64,000 nucleotides of DNA from Archilochus colubris (taxonomy: Eukaryota > Chordata > Aves > Apodiformes > Trochilidae). The translations under genes and the position numbers were made by a program. Shown in pieces: positions 33,101 to 45,960 of this stretch. The stretch lies in NCBI GenBank assembly GCA_023079485.1, contig CM041092.1, positions 6,696,627 through 6,760,626 of the forward strand. The letters run 5' to 3'. Positions within the stretch are counted from its first letter, which is position 1. Every line of letters starts with the position of its first letter. The notes under the pieces were generated by a model, which was not told where the DNA came from, did no database searches, and was given only the letters and a program-made list of their open reading frames with translations.

Positions 33101-33221
33101 TTTAACCTTTCAAAAGCTTCACATTTTCTCCACAAATGACCTAACATACCTGTTTAAAAAAAAGAAAAATATTAAAAGAACTGTAATTTTAGTCTCAATG
33201 AGAGAAATTTAAAAAAAATTC

Positions 33222-33713
33222 TCCCCTCAGTTCAAGAAGGATATTGAGGTCCTCGAACAGGTCCAAAGGAGGGCAACCAAGCTGGTGAAGGGACTCGAAC
33301 ACAGATCCTATGAGGAGAGGCTGAGGGAGCTGGGGCTGTTCAGCCTGGAGAAGAGGAGGCTCAGGGGAGACCTCATTGCTCTCTACAACTACCTGAAAGG
33401 AGGATGGAGCCAGGGGGGGATTGGTCTCTTTTCCCAGGCAACTCTCAGCAAGACAAGAGGGCAGGGTCTTAAATTGTGCCAGGGGAAGTTCAGATTGGCT
33501 ATTAGAAAGAATTTTTTCACAGAAAGGGTGATCAGACATTGGAACGGGCTGCCTGGGGAGGTGGTGGACTCTTCGTCCCTGGAGACATTTAAAAAGCGAC
33601 TCGATATGGCACTCAGTGCCATAGTCTAGTGACTGTGGCAGTAGTTGATCAAGGGTTGGACTCGATGATCTCTGAGGTCCCTTCCAACCCAGCCTATTCT
33701 ATGATTCTATGAA
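33222..33713 (+). mobile_element. CR1 LINE, 5'-truncated 3' end (plus orientation)
   Basis: About 490 bp matching the end of the CR1 non-LTR retrotransposon. It begins in the reverse-transcriptase ORF C-terminus (GGAGAGGCTGAGGGAGCTGG, then AGCCTGGAGAAGAGGAGGCT), which is still partly open as [20 protein letters not shown] and continues to about 33629. It then enters the 3'UTR (GGTTGGACTCGATGATCTC, CCCTTCCAACCCAGCC) and ends with ATTCTATGATTCTATGA, the CR1 3' tail. The intact reading frame and clean tail indicate a relatively young insertion. I could not see an obvious target-site duplication, which is usual for CR1. Confidence 0.97.
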
Positions 33714-36700
33714 AAACCCTAATGATCACATTGTGTCTAGTTTTGAATTCCTATCTTTTTATTATTTTTTTTCCTGAACTGCAATTTAAATTCAGACTGT
33801 TCTAGACATTGTGCTTTTATGTAGTCTCATCCAGATGCCAGGCATTAGTTAAGAAGAAAATTAAGATACTTGCAACTTGGAGTTTGAGGTCATCCTAAAT
33901 GCTTGAAAGCAAAAACTGTACTATCCTCTCAGCCACATGGGGTTCACTGTGGGCTTTTTGCTTTTCGTTTGGTTTTGTTTTGAATGAAAAAGGAACACTC
34001 TGAAAAAAAAATAACTGTTTCTGATAAATTTCCTCAGTGCTTCCCCATAAGTGACCCAGTAAGTGACTGATATAGCGGGCCAGGCACATGATGGTGTCAG
34101 ATGCTGAACAGAACATTTTTTACAACACAGTATCTGCTTTAAGTACCAAAACCCAAACAAACTTGCATTGTCTCACTGGATGAACTTCTGCATTTTTCTC
34201 CCAATCTTTTTTTCATAATAAAATCTGGTCTCCAAAGGGTATGCGATATACAAATTATCATTCCTTAGAATAATGTGCTGATTTTGAAGCCATGATGTCC
34301 AAGAAAACATAAGCAATTTGTACAGAGCTGTCACACTAGGCAAGGAAAGGAATGCTGAAGGAGTGAAAAATCAACTTTTTTTGCTAAAAAACACTACCAT
34401 GCAACCAATAAAGCAAAGTTTTCCTATATTCCAGTAAAAAAAATTATCAGTAGTTTTGTGAACACAAAAATAAGAATAGATAATTGAAAGAAACTGTTTA
34501 TACTAAACCAGGGTTATTTTCTGCAAAAGGACAGCTGAAATAGAAGTTCCCAAATAATACCACCCACCCAAAAAAACACACCACCAAAAACCCAAACAAT
34601 AAACCTTCTCCTGTGTTTGTAAAATTCCACCTTTGGGTAGCACAACAGCTCCTGTTATCAAACTAAAGAATTCTAAAACAACTATGAATATGGGAACAGG
34701 GCTTCAGTGCTGGATGCCTAAAACCAAGAACAAGACAGTAGACAGGGAGGCTGCAGCTAGGATCATGATGAGCTTTTCTGTCATAACCCTGTATTTCACA
34801 TTTTAGTTGGGCCTTGTTCTTCCCCACAACTTAACATTATTATATTGCTAGTTATCAGGTGCCTAGATTAAACACCCACAAGATCACTATAAGCCAAAAT
34901 CAGACAGTTCCTGAAAATAATAATATTACTCAAGCCTTTTGGAAAGCCTGTGATTTCTTCAAAGTCCTTCCTGTCATTCCATATACTCTGAAAACCCTAG
35001 GAGTAATGGCCAACAGCATTCTTTCATGTCATGAAACACAAAGAAAATCACTAAGAAACCACAAAACTTCTCATCAGTTCCAATCCTCAAGTACTTTTCA
35101 AAGGCAAAACACTGAATGCATTTGTTTAAACCAAGGGAGACCTAAGAGTCTTGAAAAGTATTTTTCTAGAGTGAAGTTTAGACTACAGCTTGCTAATTTA
35201 GCATAAGTCTTTTACTGCTCTCCAGAACTCCGAATCTGAAAATCAACAGGTCAAACAAGACCAGAGTGATGACTTTCCTCAGCACTGTACGTGTTACCTT
35301 CCACCCACTCAGTAACAGTGAGAGCTGAAGCTGACTTTTGTTAGCTATGGCACCAGCAGTTCCAAGGACTTTGTTAAAACCAACCCTGCTCCCACCCCAA
35401 ATCTGGCTCATATCAACTGCATAAGCACAAAGAAAGACCTTTTCAAATCCCAAAGTGTTTAAGGTTCAACAAGAGAGAAATTTTCATTTAAAAGTCACAA
35501 AAACAGCTGGAAGAAGAAAGAGGAATGAGAGATGGGTAGGACAGACAGAGAGGGACCCTAAAAACACCAGGACCCAACATGTGATTTTTACTTTCTTGCC
35601 TATTTGTACAACCAAGGATCTCTACTTAAATGAGATAATATCATGGCACTATCAGACCCTAAAGGGACTTGAAGCAAAAACCAGCATAATATTTAATATC
35701 TATGACTAGTTAAAAAAACCCAAAACAGGTTTCAATTAATGCCACAGAAAATTAAATAATTATTTTTTAAACAACTAGGGCAACAACTAGACCTGGAGCA
35801 GACACTAAAGATGCATCCTGCAATAATTTAGATTGGATAGTGGGCTTTGCTAAATAAACAAAAGCTTTTTCATAGATGCAACACTAATTTTCAGGATGTT
35901 GCTAGGGCAACAGCAGACTGTAACAAGAATTTCTGAATAATGAGCAGGTGGCAATATAGGAAGATCTTAGACTCCTGACTGAATTATTCATATGTACTCT
36001 TGAATAGTGAGATTTATAAAAGCAGTAGCCTTATTCCATCACCACAAATGGATATACCATATATCCTGTCTAGAATATTTATTAGACTTCTAAACATGAA
36101 TCTATTTATTGTTTTAACATACTATGTAAGACAATACCACTAGTCTGAACAAAGGCTCACAGCCCTAGAATAAGGAGACATAAGCAGCTGTTTTACATAA
36201 AATATGACTACACAATCTAAAAGAACAGTTTTTCTAAGCCAAAGTTGTATCTGATTTTCTGTCCAAGATTCTCCTTGTACTGATTCAACAACAATTCCAA
36301 AGGGACAGGAACAAATCTTGGCAATTACAAAGTAAGGACCAGACAAACTGAGAAGAACTGGACACTCTCTATCCATTATGCACATCCAAAGAAGTATGTC
36401 ACTCTCAAAATGCTGTGGGGGGAAGCCTCGTGCACATTCTAGAGATGTCTGTTGCTGCATTCCAGAAGCAACAGCAGCAAGACTTGGCAAGATTTTTGTT
36501 AATTGAAGAACTTTACCTTTGATAAGTCAATACCCTACCCAAAACTTAAGTACTAATAAATTCCTTCATTTGGCTTTCCAACCAAGTCTCTGATTAGTAC
36601 CTGGACAAGGCCAGCTTTAACATTTTTCTCATATTCTCAGACTGAACTTTTCCTCAGAGTTCACTGAACTGTAATAACATAGGGAAAAAAAAAAATCCAA

Positions 36701-36960
36701 CTTGCCCCACCTCTTTATGTCACAACCCTCAGATCTCTTTTAATACCATTAAAAACAGTGAAATGTATAGTTATTTTAAGCAAAGTTCTCAATTTCTGGA
36801 GATTAGCATTGTCTATGTAGAGATACAATTTCATATGCCACAAGATGACTGCAAAATAATGTTTGTAACAACCAAGCTGATTTACAAAGAAAAACACAAT
36901 AGAAGGTGGATAATCTACTTGATATGGTTTTGATAAAAGCCTCTCCAAGTCTCTATGAAG

Positions 36961-37421
36961 CCCCCCAGTACAAGAAAGACCTTGAGATGCTGGAGTGTCT
37001 CCAAAGAGCAGCAATGAAGCTGGTGAAGGGTTTAGAGCACAAGTCTTACCAGAAGTGTCTGAGGAAACTGGGGTTGTTTAGCTTGGAGAAACGAAGGCCG
37101 ACAGGAGACCTTCTGGCTCTCTACAACTACCTGGAAGGATCATGTAGTGACTTAGAGGCCAGTCTCTTCTACTAAGTAACAAATCATAGCACAAGAGGCA
37201 ACAGCCTCAAGTTGTCAAGGGGAGGTTTATATTGGATATTAGGAGAAATTTGTAGACTAAAAGGGTTGTCAGGCACTGCAACAGGCTGCCCAGGGAAGTG
37301 TTCAAGAAGCACCATCCCCGGGGGCTAGGGACAGTGCTTACTGGTGGATTTTGCAGTCTTAGGTTTATGGTTAAACGCAATGATCTTAAAGGTCCCTTCC
37401 AATCTAAATGATTCCATGATT
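36961..37421 (+). mobile_element. CR1 LINE, older diverged 3' fragment (plus orientation)
   Basis: Same architecture as the 33.2-kb copy but more decayed. It has the CAGTACAAGAAAGACCTTGAG start, the RT C-terminal block ([18 protein letters not shown]), a stop at about 37173, and a 3'UTR with GATCTTAAAGGTCCCTTCCA and the tail AATGATTCCATGAT. Substitutions and small indels throughout indicate an older subfamily or insertion. Confidence 0.93.
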
Positions 37422-37550
37422 TACTAACTGCAACTGTTTTGGTTTATCTGATTTTCAATTAATGTGCATTAATTTCAGGACAAGCCCTGGAATAAACCAT
37501 TACACATTAACTTGTCTTGTCATCCTGTATGACAGCTGTGCAGATCTGAA

Positions 37551-37566
37551 CCCCCCCCCCCCCCCC
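37551..37566. repeat. 16-base C homopolymer
   Basis: An uninterrupted run of 16 Cs about 130 bp beyond the older CR1 copy. It would be G16 on the R3HDM1 sense strand, is a likely length-variable site, and could equally be a length error in the assembly. Confidence 0.95.
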
Positions 37567-38316
37567 ATAGCCAGAACTGCTTCTTTAAACGAAGTTCATC
37601 CAGTTCAATCTCACAAGTGTGTTGGCATGTAGACACATTTTACCAGCTTTTATGTCAAAGCTTCTTGAATTAGGGTATAGCTAAACCAGTTTCATATGGA
37701 ACCCATAACTCGTAACCCGTAAGAAGAATGTTTAGTGCAGACAGTGTAACTTGCAGAAGAAGTGCCTGATTCTTTCTGCATTGTTTACAAATGAGCTACT
37801 GTCCTCTGCAGCAGCTTTCAGTTTAAAGAGTTTTAAGACTGAGTGCAGAGCAGTGCCCTGCACTGCAGTTCAATCTTGTAAATTCCTTTGTTCAACTTCC
37901 TACTCAGAGGGAGGACAGAAGTCAATTGCCTCACTAATATGATGGCCTCATCCAACAGCTGTTTAAGCATGATTATTTTATTTCTAAACTGAAAATTCTG
38001 GTAAAAAAGGATAGTAGAGAAAGATCAGCACCTTGGTACTTCCTAAAGAACACTTCCAAAAGCACATAATGAGAACAGCAGCCTAAGTGTCTGAACCCAA
38101 GCCCAAGGGAGTACTGAGAGAGGATTATTCCTTTTCCCAACTGAAAAAAATGTGGAGCATCATTTTCTGCCACCATTTTCTCTTACTTTTCAAGGATAGT
38201 TTGGGGGCTTAGTCAAGCAAACGTTTGGACCAAACCAAATTTTCTTTGTGGTAGCATATCCTCCTCTTTCATGATATAATGACTAAAATAAGAGGCTATG
38301 TGTGAAAGGAACTTAC

Positions 38317-38338
38317 CTGCATCAAACACTGTATCTCT
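38317..38338 (-). other. Candidate 22-nt microexon of R3HDM1 5'UTR
   Basis: On the minus strand a perfect consensus donor (GATGCAG|GTAAGT) sits 22 nt after an acceptor-like CCTCCTTCCCCACTAAAG. A consensus donor this good in the sense direction of a gene with a 27-kb first intron could mark an alternative non-coding exon. It may also be an unused pseudo-splice site; introns contain many. Confidence 0.2.
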
Positions 38339-39440
38339 CTTTAGTGGGGAAGGAGGAAGAAAATGAAACTTAATAAAGATTTGGTCTATAGCATGGTGGC
38401 TTTATTCTAAAAAGCACATATATAGGTACAAATACAGCCATCAGTGAGTTTATATTCTAAAGAATATCTAACTCTTACATTTTGAAGATCAGGAGAGAAA
38501 CTACTTAACCTGGTAAGAAGCCTTCTTAAGGTCAGGAAGGATTTTTCCTTTAAATTATAAGAAACTACAGAAAGTCCACTTGCTTGTAGTTTATTTCTAA
38601 AAAATTCAAAGAATCACTTAAAATCAGATTTATGGAAGTCTATCTTATAACATTAAATATGGGAAAGAATCCTCCATTATTGCAGTAGTCGTGCCTACAT
38701 TTAACCTATATATAGTACATGGGCATTCTGAATCCAAACATAGAACTTCTAGAATCACTGCCATTATAACTGTAACTGCAGTATATGCAGACATGAATAA
38801 AATATGAATTCAGAAAACAACTACTGCAAGAGTAAGAGTCCCGAGGTTAATAAGTTATGAGCAGTATTAAAGCTGGATGCCTGTTACCTTCATGCATGAG
38901 GACTTCTTTACTTGTCAAATCAAGAACTACTCAGCTGCCCAGATCCAGATGTCAGGTGTGCACAGATATGACAGATCTACAGGAGATTCTGCTGCCTCTC
39001 TGAAGCATTACAGAGAGACAAGATATTTAGCCAGACAACTAAGACCTCCAACAGATCACTCTGATCTCAAGCAAGCTTTAGAATTGTCACCACTGATTTA
39101 AAACATGCCTGAAATCACACTGCCTGAATAGAGATGAAAAATGTTTTCAAGGTCTCTCACCTCCAATTATTCCACATTAAAAATAAACTAATTTTCATCA
39201 GGAAATGGTTTTGCCTATATTTTGTAGCATACTGCAAGATGAGAAATACTGAAAGAATACCTACACATTTACATTACTTGATCTCCATGGAATAGTCTTT
39301 TTAAGCCTTCACACTGCTGCAGACTAGGAAAGCAGACAAAACCAGTTTCTAACATTGTCCAATATTTCAACAGAAAGGACCAGATAAAAAGCTGATTGTA
39401 TTTTGAGCTGGGACAGCTTTCACTACTATTTTCATATACA

Positions 39441-39503
39441 GAATCAGACAGAAGTGTCACGGTTGGAAAAGATCTCCAAGATCATCGAGTCCAACCATCA
39501 TGT
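39441..39503 (-). mobile_element. Short CR1-like 3' fragment (minus orientation)
   Basis: The stretch GGTTGGAAAAGATCTCCAAG followed by ATCATCGAGTCCAACCATC is the reverse complement of a CR1 3'UTR end. Only about 60 bp remain. Confidence 0.75.
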
Positions 39504-42500
39504 CTTAATAAGGACTGTTCTTTCTGCTTTGCAAATTAAACTTTCCAGTGGGAGTAAAGGCAAGATTAAGTAGCAAATAATGTGATACTGTCATGCTAAA
39601 TGCTGAACAGCCAACTGTTGGACTACCATGTGCTGCAGTAATTGGGTTAGCCCAGTAACATCATTTATTCTGTTCGTATAAGTGCATTAAGAATTTAGTC
39701 TATGGGTACCATTCAGAGCTCAGAAATATTAGCCAAAACATGGTATTACTTTTTATACTTGATGAAGGCTTTTCTGTATTTAAATCATTAATAACTAAGA
39801 TCAGTCCGGACTCAGTTGCTTCTTCCAGTTAAAGTAACGTCCACACAAATTACAAGTGTTCCCATCGTAGAATCATTAATAGAAAACAGAGAGAAACAGG
39901 ACCTGAGTAGTGTTACCACACAAAGCATTAGGATGAAAATAATATTATTAATAAATCAAAACAATAATTTGTGTGAAAGATTCAAGTCCATTTGCTAGAC
40001 CACAAGCCTAACCAGAAAGCATTAGTATTCCTGTGGTAGCCTCCATAGAGTCACTCAATAGCTTTGCACGTGCACTTAATCCTCTCTGTCCATACCACAA
40101 GGATGATACGTCAGAGCAATACTGGTGCTGGTTTGAGGTACAGCTTTAAATCCATGGAAGAGTATTTTATTTTTCCATTACAATAATATGACGTGCAATG
40201 AAAGACATGCCTAGAATCCTTTTTAGAGATTACTTGCAATGAAAATACATTAAGGACCTCTTTGATGTGCTTAAAACAAAAAAGAAACAGCAACACCTAA
40301 ACTAATAATTTGTAATTTTCATTGCAAGTAAAAATCAAAAGACTCATTATTGTCAATTCTACCAGTAAACTATTATCAGCAGATACTTTAAGTATACAAG
40401 TATCCATTTTACCACAGGTTTTTCCATTAGAGTACATGGCACAGTCATTAACACAAGGCAATGAGTCAGTTTCCCTTGGTTTTCCCTTGGAACACCATTC
40501 AGGAAAAGTTCTTGTTTGGGAATAGCCTGGCTCCCCAAGTGTAAGAAGGATAAGGATGCATCAACTCAGAAAGACAAGCCAAGCTTTATTTTGAGTCAAG
40601 GTACTGACATTCTCTGTAGCTATACTAACCAATCAATCTACTTTTAAGGGAAGAAAGAAATTGGCAGGGGTTCAGTTCTCGTTTTAAGTTATGGAATGAA
40701 TTCAACAGACTATAAAAGAAAGGGATAAAAAGAATCTAATCCTGGCAGTAAGTTTCACTCTTTAAAACACCTACAAAGCACACTGAACCTGAAATATAGC
40801 TCTTCATTCAAAAGGATTTACAATGCTTTAAAGGAAACAGACTTTTAACTGTACTGTACTGTTGAAATGCTCCAAATCATACTGTGATAAACATGGACAA
40901 GTACTCCCCAAAAACTGATTTGCTACTGCAACATTTGGGCACAAAACCTGAATATTTGTCCAAAGCCTAAGTTATATGGGTCAACATTTTCCAATGCCTC
41001 CCCAAACTCATATCTCCACAAGAACGTACCAAATTCTCCCGATCTCACTTAAAGAGTACAAAAGCAAATGGAAATCTTGTGGATCCAGCATGCCAGTCAA
41101 TGATGCAACTGCTCCCAGCTACTCACCACCTACAGGAGGTTTTTATTTCTAAAGCTGAACTCAAAAAAAAGGACAGTGAGAACTGTCTGTTGGTAGAAGC
41201 ACTCGAGTTGGTTCAAACTTCATTCACCAGCTGCACACCAACAGACTCAGCTATGCTAAACCACTGATCTTACTTCCAGTCACCATTTCCTACATCTGCC
41301 AGTTAAGCTGCTCCTGTGAGCCTCCCTGTACATGTTTCAGTTTGATAGAATAAGAGCCCTACATCTTAATACAGCTGAAAGTGAAATGTTCAGAAACTTC
41401 TCACAATAACAAGAGCTCATTTAGCAGATCAGAGGGGGTGACAGAGGTTAAAAATAAAAAGCTAAGGATATTGCAGTATGATGGCCTCTTTCACAAAGGC
41501 AGATATTTGCAAGGAGTTAATCTATTTCTATCCTGTTTCACCATAACATAAAGTAAAATGGTTTAGCTGGACCCTAACAGAAAGTTATTAAATCTCACTT
41601 AGTTGCAAACATACTTCTTCAAAACGAAGATAGGTTAACTCCTAGCCCACCATAAAAAAACATTTTTTAGAAAAATACAAAAGCAGCAGATGAACAAAGA
41701 CAGGGGAACAATGCAGTATCTAAATATTTATGCAGAAACCAATGGCTGCAGAGAGATAATGCCCCATTCCCTTCAAGAAATCCAAGATAAAGAATAGAAA
41801 AGAAACCCTTGAACAAATACTCTGCAGTCATGCTCTTCAAATCTACAGTTTTCATTCAGCAGCCTGGGCACAAACATAAAATTACAAAATACAGTATTTT
41901 TGGAAACGTTAGTTCTACATATTAAAGAAGAGTTCATATCATAAAATGACATGTTGACAGAATTGTCATAATACAAATAACATTAAACTGCAGGAGACCA
42001 ACTTATGCACAAGAGTAGCAGTGGAATCTGCTCTGAATTAAGTCTGTTGAGCTTCCATTACAATAATCTGGTTTCAGACATTATTTCCTCCAAGGCACTC
42101 CTTCAGAAAGTTATGAAAACAAATAAGATTATAGGTAGGCTGAAGGTACAATTTTCCCAACAATACTTAATCATAATCTATAGCTGATTCATAATGCCAT
42201 AGAAATAGGGTTTTCCCATACTGCTTTCAAAATTTTCTATTATTGTTATACAGGGCATCAGCTCACCACTTCCAAGAAGAGACAACAAAGAAATGTATAA
42301 AACCTCTGTTTAATAGGCTTGCATAGAGCTTCCTATCATTTAAAGTAAGCACCCTATTAAGGTATTCACATAGACTCTTCTTTACCTGAAGAGTATACTG
42401 TGAATTACCTTATTATTCAGGCCTTACATTGCCAAACGACTCATCTTTCCATTACTAAAAGGCTCGATTTGAATGCAATGTTTAACAAAAGCCCCATGGT

Positions 42501-45500
42501 CATTCCCATCCAGCCATCACTATGTGGAATGTACATGGGATAACTGCCACTAAAAGATCAACTAGGTTCCCAAATCCCAGCACTTCTGCAGTCCTTCCAA
42601 CCTCCTGGTGCCAGGATTACTGAATACCATTACTATGAAAGCCCCATAGGTGTCAGAGCCATGAATTACAGTATTTTATATTTACTGGCTATTACTTAAC
42701 CCTCTGAAATAAGAGGGCTGGGGAAATTCAGAATCTGTACATTTTAATAGTAAACTTATTGCCCGTCACCATTATCAGGACATCAAAAGTTATGCTATTT
42801 TTAATTCTGAAAATAAAAGAGTTGTCACAGAACAAAGAAAAAGAACAGTATACCATTTCAATATAGATTGAAATGTTTTTAAAAATTCAATGCATGCTAC
42901 ACTGCAGCCAATTCAAAATTTATATTGCTTTATTAACATTGTCTGAGAAGCCCTCTTCATGAACATGCTGTCAGAAGCCCCATTTTCCCTGAAGAGACCC
43001 AAAAATACAGCTGTATCAACTACTTTTAAAGGCATAAAATATAGTACCTCAAAACTTTGAATGTATCCTTGTATTATAAAGATGTGATGTTACATCTCAG
43101 CCAAATCAACCCTGGGAGAAGAAATTGTGTGAAAAAGGTGATACAAATATATACGAACTTAAATTAACCTAGGCTACAGGAGCCAACTGACAGCACCTTT
43201 TAACTGAACAACACACAAAACCACACTATTTGTGTTTCAAGCCCAGAGCTATACCTAAAGCACTTCACCTAATAATATCCAGCTAGTTTGAAGCCAGTTT
43301 CACAGACTGGGTTTAAGCAAGTATAAAATAAGTAAGACTATCATGTAAGGCAAATACACATAAGAAATGAAAAACAAAAACTTAATACAAGTTAAGGGAA
43401 GAAAGAAAGCATAGATAGAATAATGCTCAAGACAGGAGAGGGGACAGTAGTTGTGTCTCCTCAGATTTCCTTTATTTCTCCATGCACACACACAAAAATA
43501 TAATATAATCAAAGAACCATTGCAATAGACTGGAGTAATTCACCCTTCCCAGTTCTTTGACAAAGAGTTTCTGGAAAACTGCTACCAAAGCCAACCCAAT
43601 ACACCCCTTAAAATCACTGGTATTTAGTCAAACCCATTTTTACTCCCCGGAAACTAGTAGTTGATCTTCATAGCAGTTTACAGTTCTGTAAAATAAAGTG
43701 ACCCAGCAATAGTGAACAATGCAGCTACAAGTACTACATTTTTCACCTGAGATATAAAAGACACAAGTCGGCATGTTATCTTTACCACTGAGGCTTTTTT
43801 TTTTGTTTGGGGAGTACAAGCTATAAATTACAGATTTTCTACAAAAAGAAACCCTGGGCATGACATTATTTACTATAAAACAAATGCTCAGTATTAGCTG
43901 CCTGCCAATAATATTACTATTTGTAACAAACAAATGGAAGGCTGTCAAAGAAAACATGTTTCCACTGTCACCTTTGTCCTGAGTAGCAAATTGTTTGAAT
44001 AAAACCTTTTGAAAAATAATTTTAGAACTTCATTTTCGTTGCTATCACTCAACAATAAGCAGCTATTCCTAACATTAATAAGAAAAACCGTAAGATTTCT
44101 GTAATAGTGTCTTCTACTTAAGTATTCAAACAAAAAGCAAGTCTCAAGTGCAGCACTCCTGGAAGACAAGACATGAGAAAGTAACACCGTAGAAAATTGC
44201 AAGTTAATGCCTCCAGGCAAAAAGGCTACTATCAGACACTCTGTATGAGGAAAAAAAAACCCAGCACATTCCCTATTCTGCATTAGGCACAGAAGCTCTT
44301 ATTTCAGGCTAATGAAAAAGGGCATCCATATTAAAAATTAAAGCAATTTAAAAACCACTCCGAAACACAACACACTTTTGTGTTTATCTGACAGTGCACC
44401 TTAAAGTATCCATCACCCAATTTGGGTTTTTTTCATAATCTTCCAAATCCAGCATTCTACACATATCATACCAACGTGTTATCTTGTCCTACAAGTTGAA
44501 TTATTAAAAAGACTTTGTGTAAATTTCTTATCGTGTATAATCTGAATTCTTCTTAGATTCAGTGTGAGAAACAGCTACTTCTTTTTCTGTCTCATTCTGT
44601 CTCGCTCAAAGAGTGAGATCCGAAAACTCACTTTAAACTATTATTAAAAGAAACTGTAAAAAAATAACCAGGTTGTGCCACCGTTCACTCTCGATCCTAC
44701 TTACACTTCGGATTACAGCATGCTACATATTTCCACACGCAGAATTATCCAACATGCAGCAGAAAGCAAGCATAATAAACCGGCCCCCTTCCATCACGAT
44801 CATAGCACGAATGGAACATTTCCCCCCAGGCAACCTAAGGGGAGGTCTAACCAGAAACCCGCGATAGCCGGTACTGCACACCAACACTGCTAACCCCAGG
44901 GGACAGAGCCGAAACACCCACCCCTGCCACGCTCCGCACCCCTCGAACACACCGTCTGAAGGGCTCGGAGCGCTCCCAGGGCCACCAACCGGCTCCCGAC
45001 CTCCGGCTCCCTCCGAGACCGCTTCCCCAGGGACCAACATCCTCTAAAAAGTAACCACGACAGCTCGGCCCGGACGGACCCCAGGGCGGGAGCAACGAGA
45101 GGCTGTGGCAGGCCGAAGGCGCAGCCCTGAGGCCGGACCGGCGGCCCAACGGCGGGGAGGCGCAAAAGCGCAGCTCCGGGCCGCCGTGCCGTGTCCTCGC
45201 ACCGCCGGTCAACCCTGCCTATATTAGGACAGGGAAACGGGGCCAAGCTTTTCCCCGCCGGACCGGGACGACACCGACACCTCCCCCTCCTCTCCCCCTC
45301 CCCCTTTGCAGGTGCCGCCGGCCCCCGCCGCCAACCGTCCCCAACGGCTGCGGCACGCGCCCCTCCCCCCGCGCGGGCCCGCCCGCTCCGCCGGCGCGGC
45401 CCCGCTCCCTCAGCCGCTGCCCCCCGCTCTCCGCACTGCGGGCGCGGCCCACCGCTACCCCCCCCCCTTCCCTCCTCCTTCTTCTCCTTCCCCCCACCCC

Positions 45501-45610
45501 CTCCGCTCTCCTCAAGAGGAGTGCGCAGCCCCACCAACCAACCGCCCGCCCGCTCCCTCCCTCGCTCGCTCGCAAGGGTGCCTTCCCCGCCGGTTCATCC
45601 GGGTCCTTAC

Positions 45611-45740
45611 CGCGGCAGCGCGGCCGGCAAGCTGGGGCCGGCGCGGCGGCGGCGGGTTCACGCACGAGGGGCGCTTAACCCCATCGCCAGCCCCGACAGC
45701 CGCCCGGGTTCCTCCTGCTGCCGCGGCGGGGAGAAAGGCC
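45611..45740 (-). other. R3HDM1: R3HDM1 first exon (non-coding), right boundary approximate
   Basis: On the minus strand a strong donor, GCCGCG|GTAAGGAC, has its last exonic base at 45611, inside the CpG island. It lies just downstream of GC-box and CCAAT elements. Human R3HDM1 likewise has a non-coding first exon immediately next to the ZRANB3 first exon. The transcription start is not visible; I place it loosely at about 45700-45740. Confidence 0.6.
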
Positions 45741-45960
45741 CGCCCCCCAGCGTCACCGCCACCAATGGCCGAGCGGAACGCTAATGATTAACGGACGCGT
45801 CGGCCAATGAGCAGCGCGGAGCACCCCTCCGGCGCCGCCGGTGAGTGGTGCCTCGCAGCGCTTAGGTGGTCGCAAGCCCGCCCAGAAGACAGCGGCCAAT
45901 GGCAGCGCGCCGCTGCGATGACGGACGGGCTCGCCCGCCAATAAGAACCACGCCTTGCGG
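45741..45960. promoter_or_regulatory. Bidirectional promoter core with four CCAAT boxes
   Basis: CCAAT, all in plus orientation, occurs at 45762-45766, 45804-45808, 45896-45900 and 45938-45942, the pattern of an NF-Y-driven TATA-less promoter. A GC-box-like CCCGCCCCCC at 45739-45748 and TGACG/CGTCA half-sites (about 45751 and 45919) are also present. In human the R3HDM1 and ZRANB3 start sites lie only a few hundred bases apart, consistent with this block serving both. No TATA box is seen. Confidence 0.7.

Larger units (their letters stand above)
18341..45610 (-). other. R3HDM1: R3HDM1 first intron (about 27 kb)
   Basis: A large first intron separating the CpG-island exon from the next exon. 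It holds two clear CR1 fragments in plus orientation (33222-33713 and 36961-37421), a short CR1-like fragment in minus orientation (39441-39503) and an ERV-like remnant (about 29250-30130). It also holds an AT/AC simple repeat (28857-28912), a 16-base C run (37551-37566) and the unexplained plus-strand open segment 27876-28312. The remainder is AT-rich unique sequence, with the plus strand visibly enriched in A and C. Confidence 0.75.

Noticed and set aside
33285..33629. Open frames of 114 codons on both strands
   Set aside because: The plus-strand frame is the CR1 reverse-transcriptase C-terminus and the minus-strand one is its shadow.
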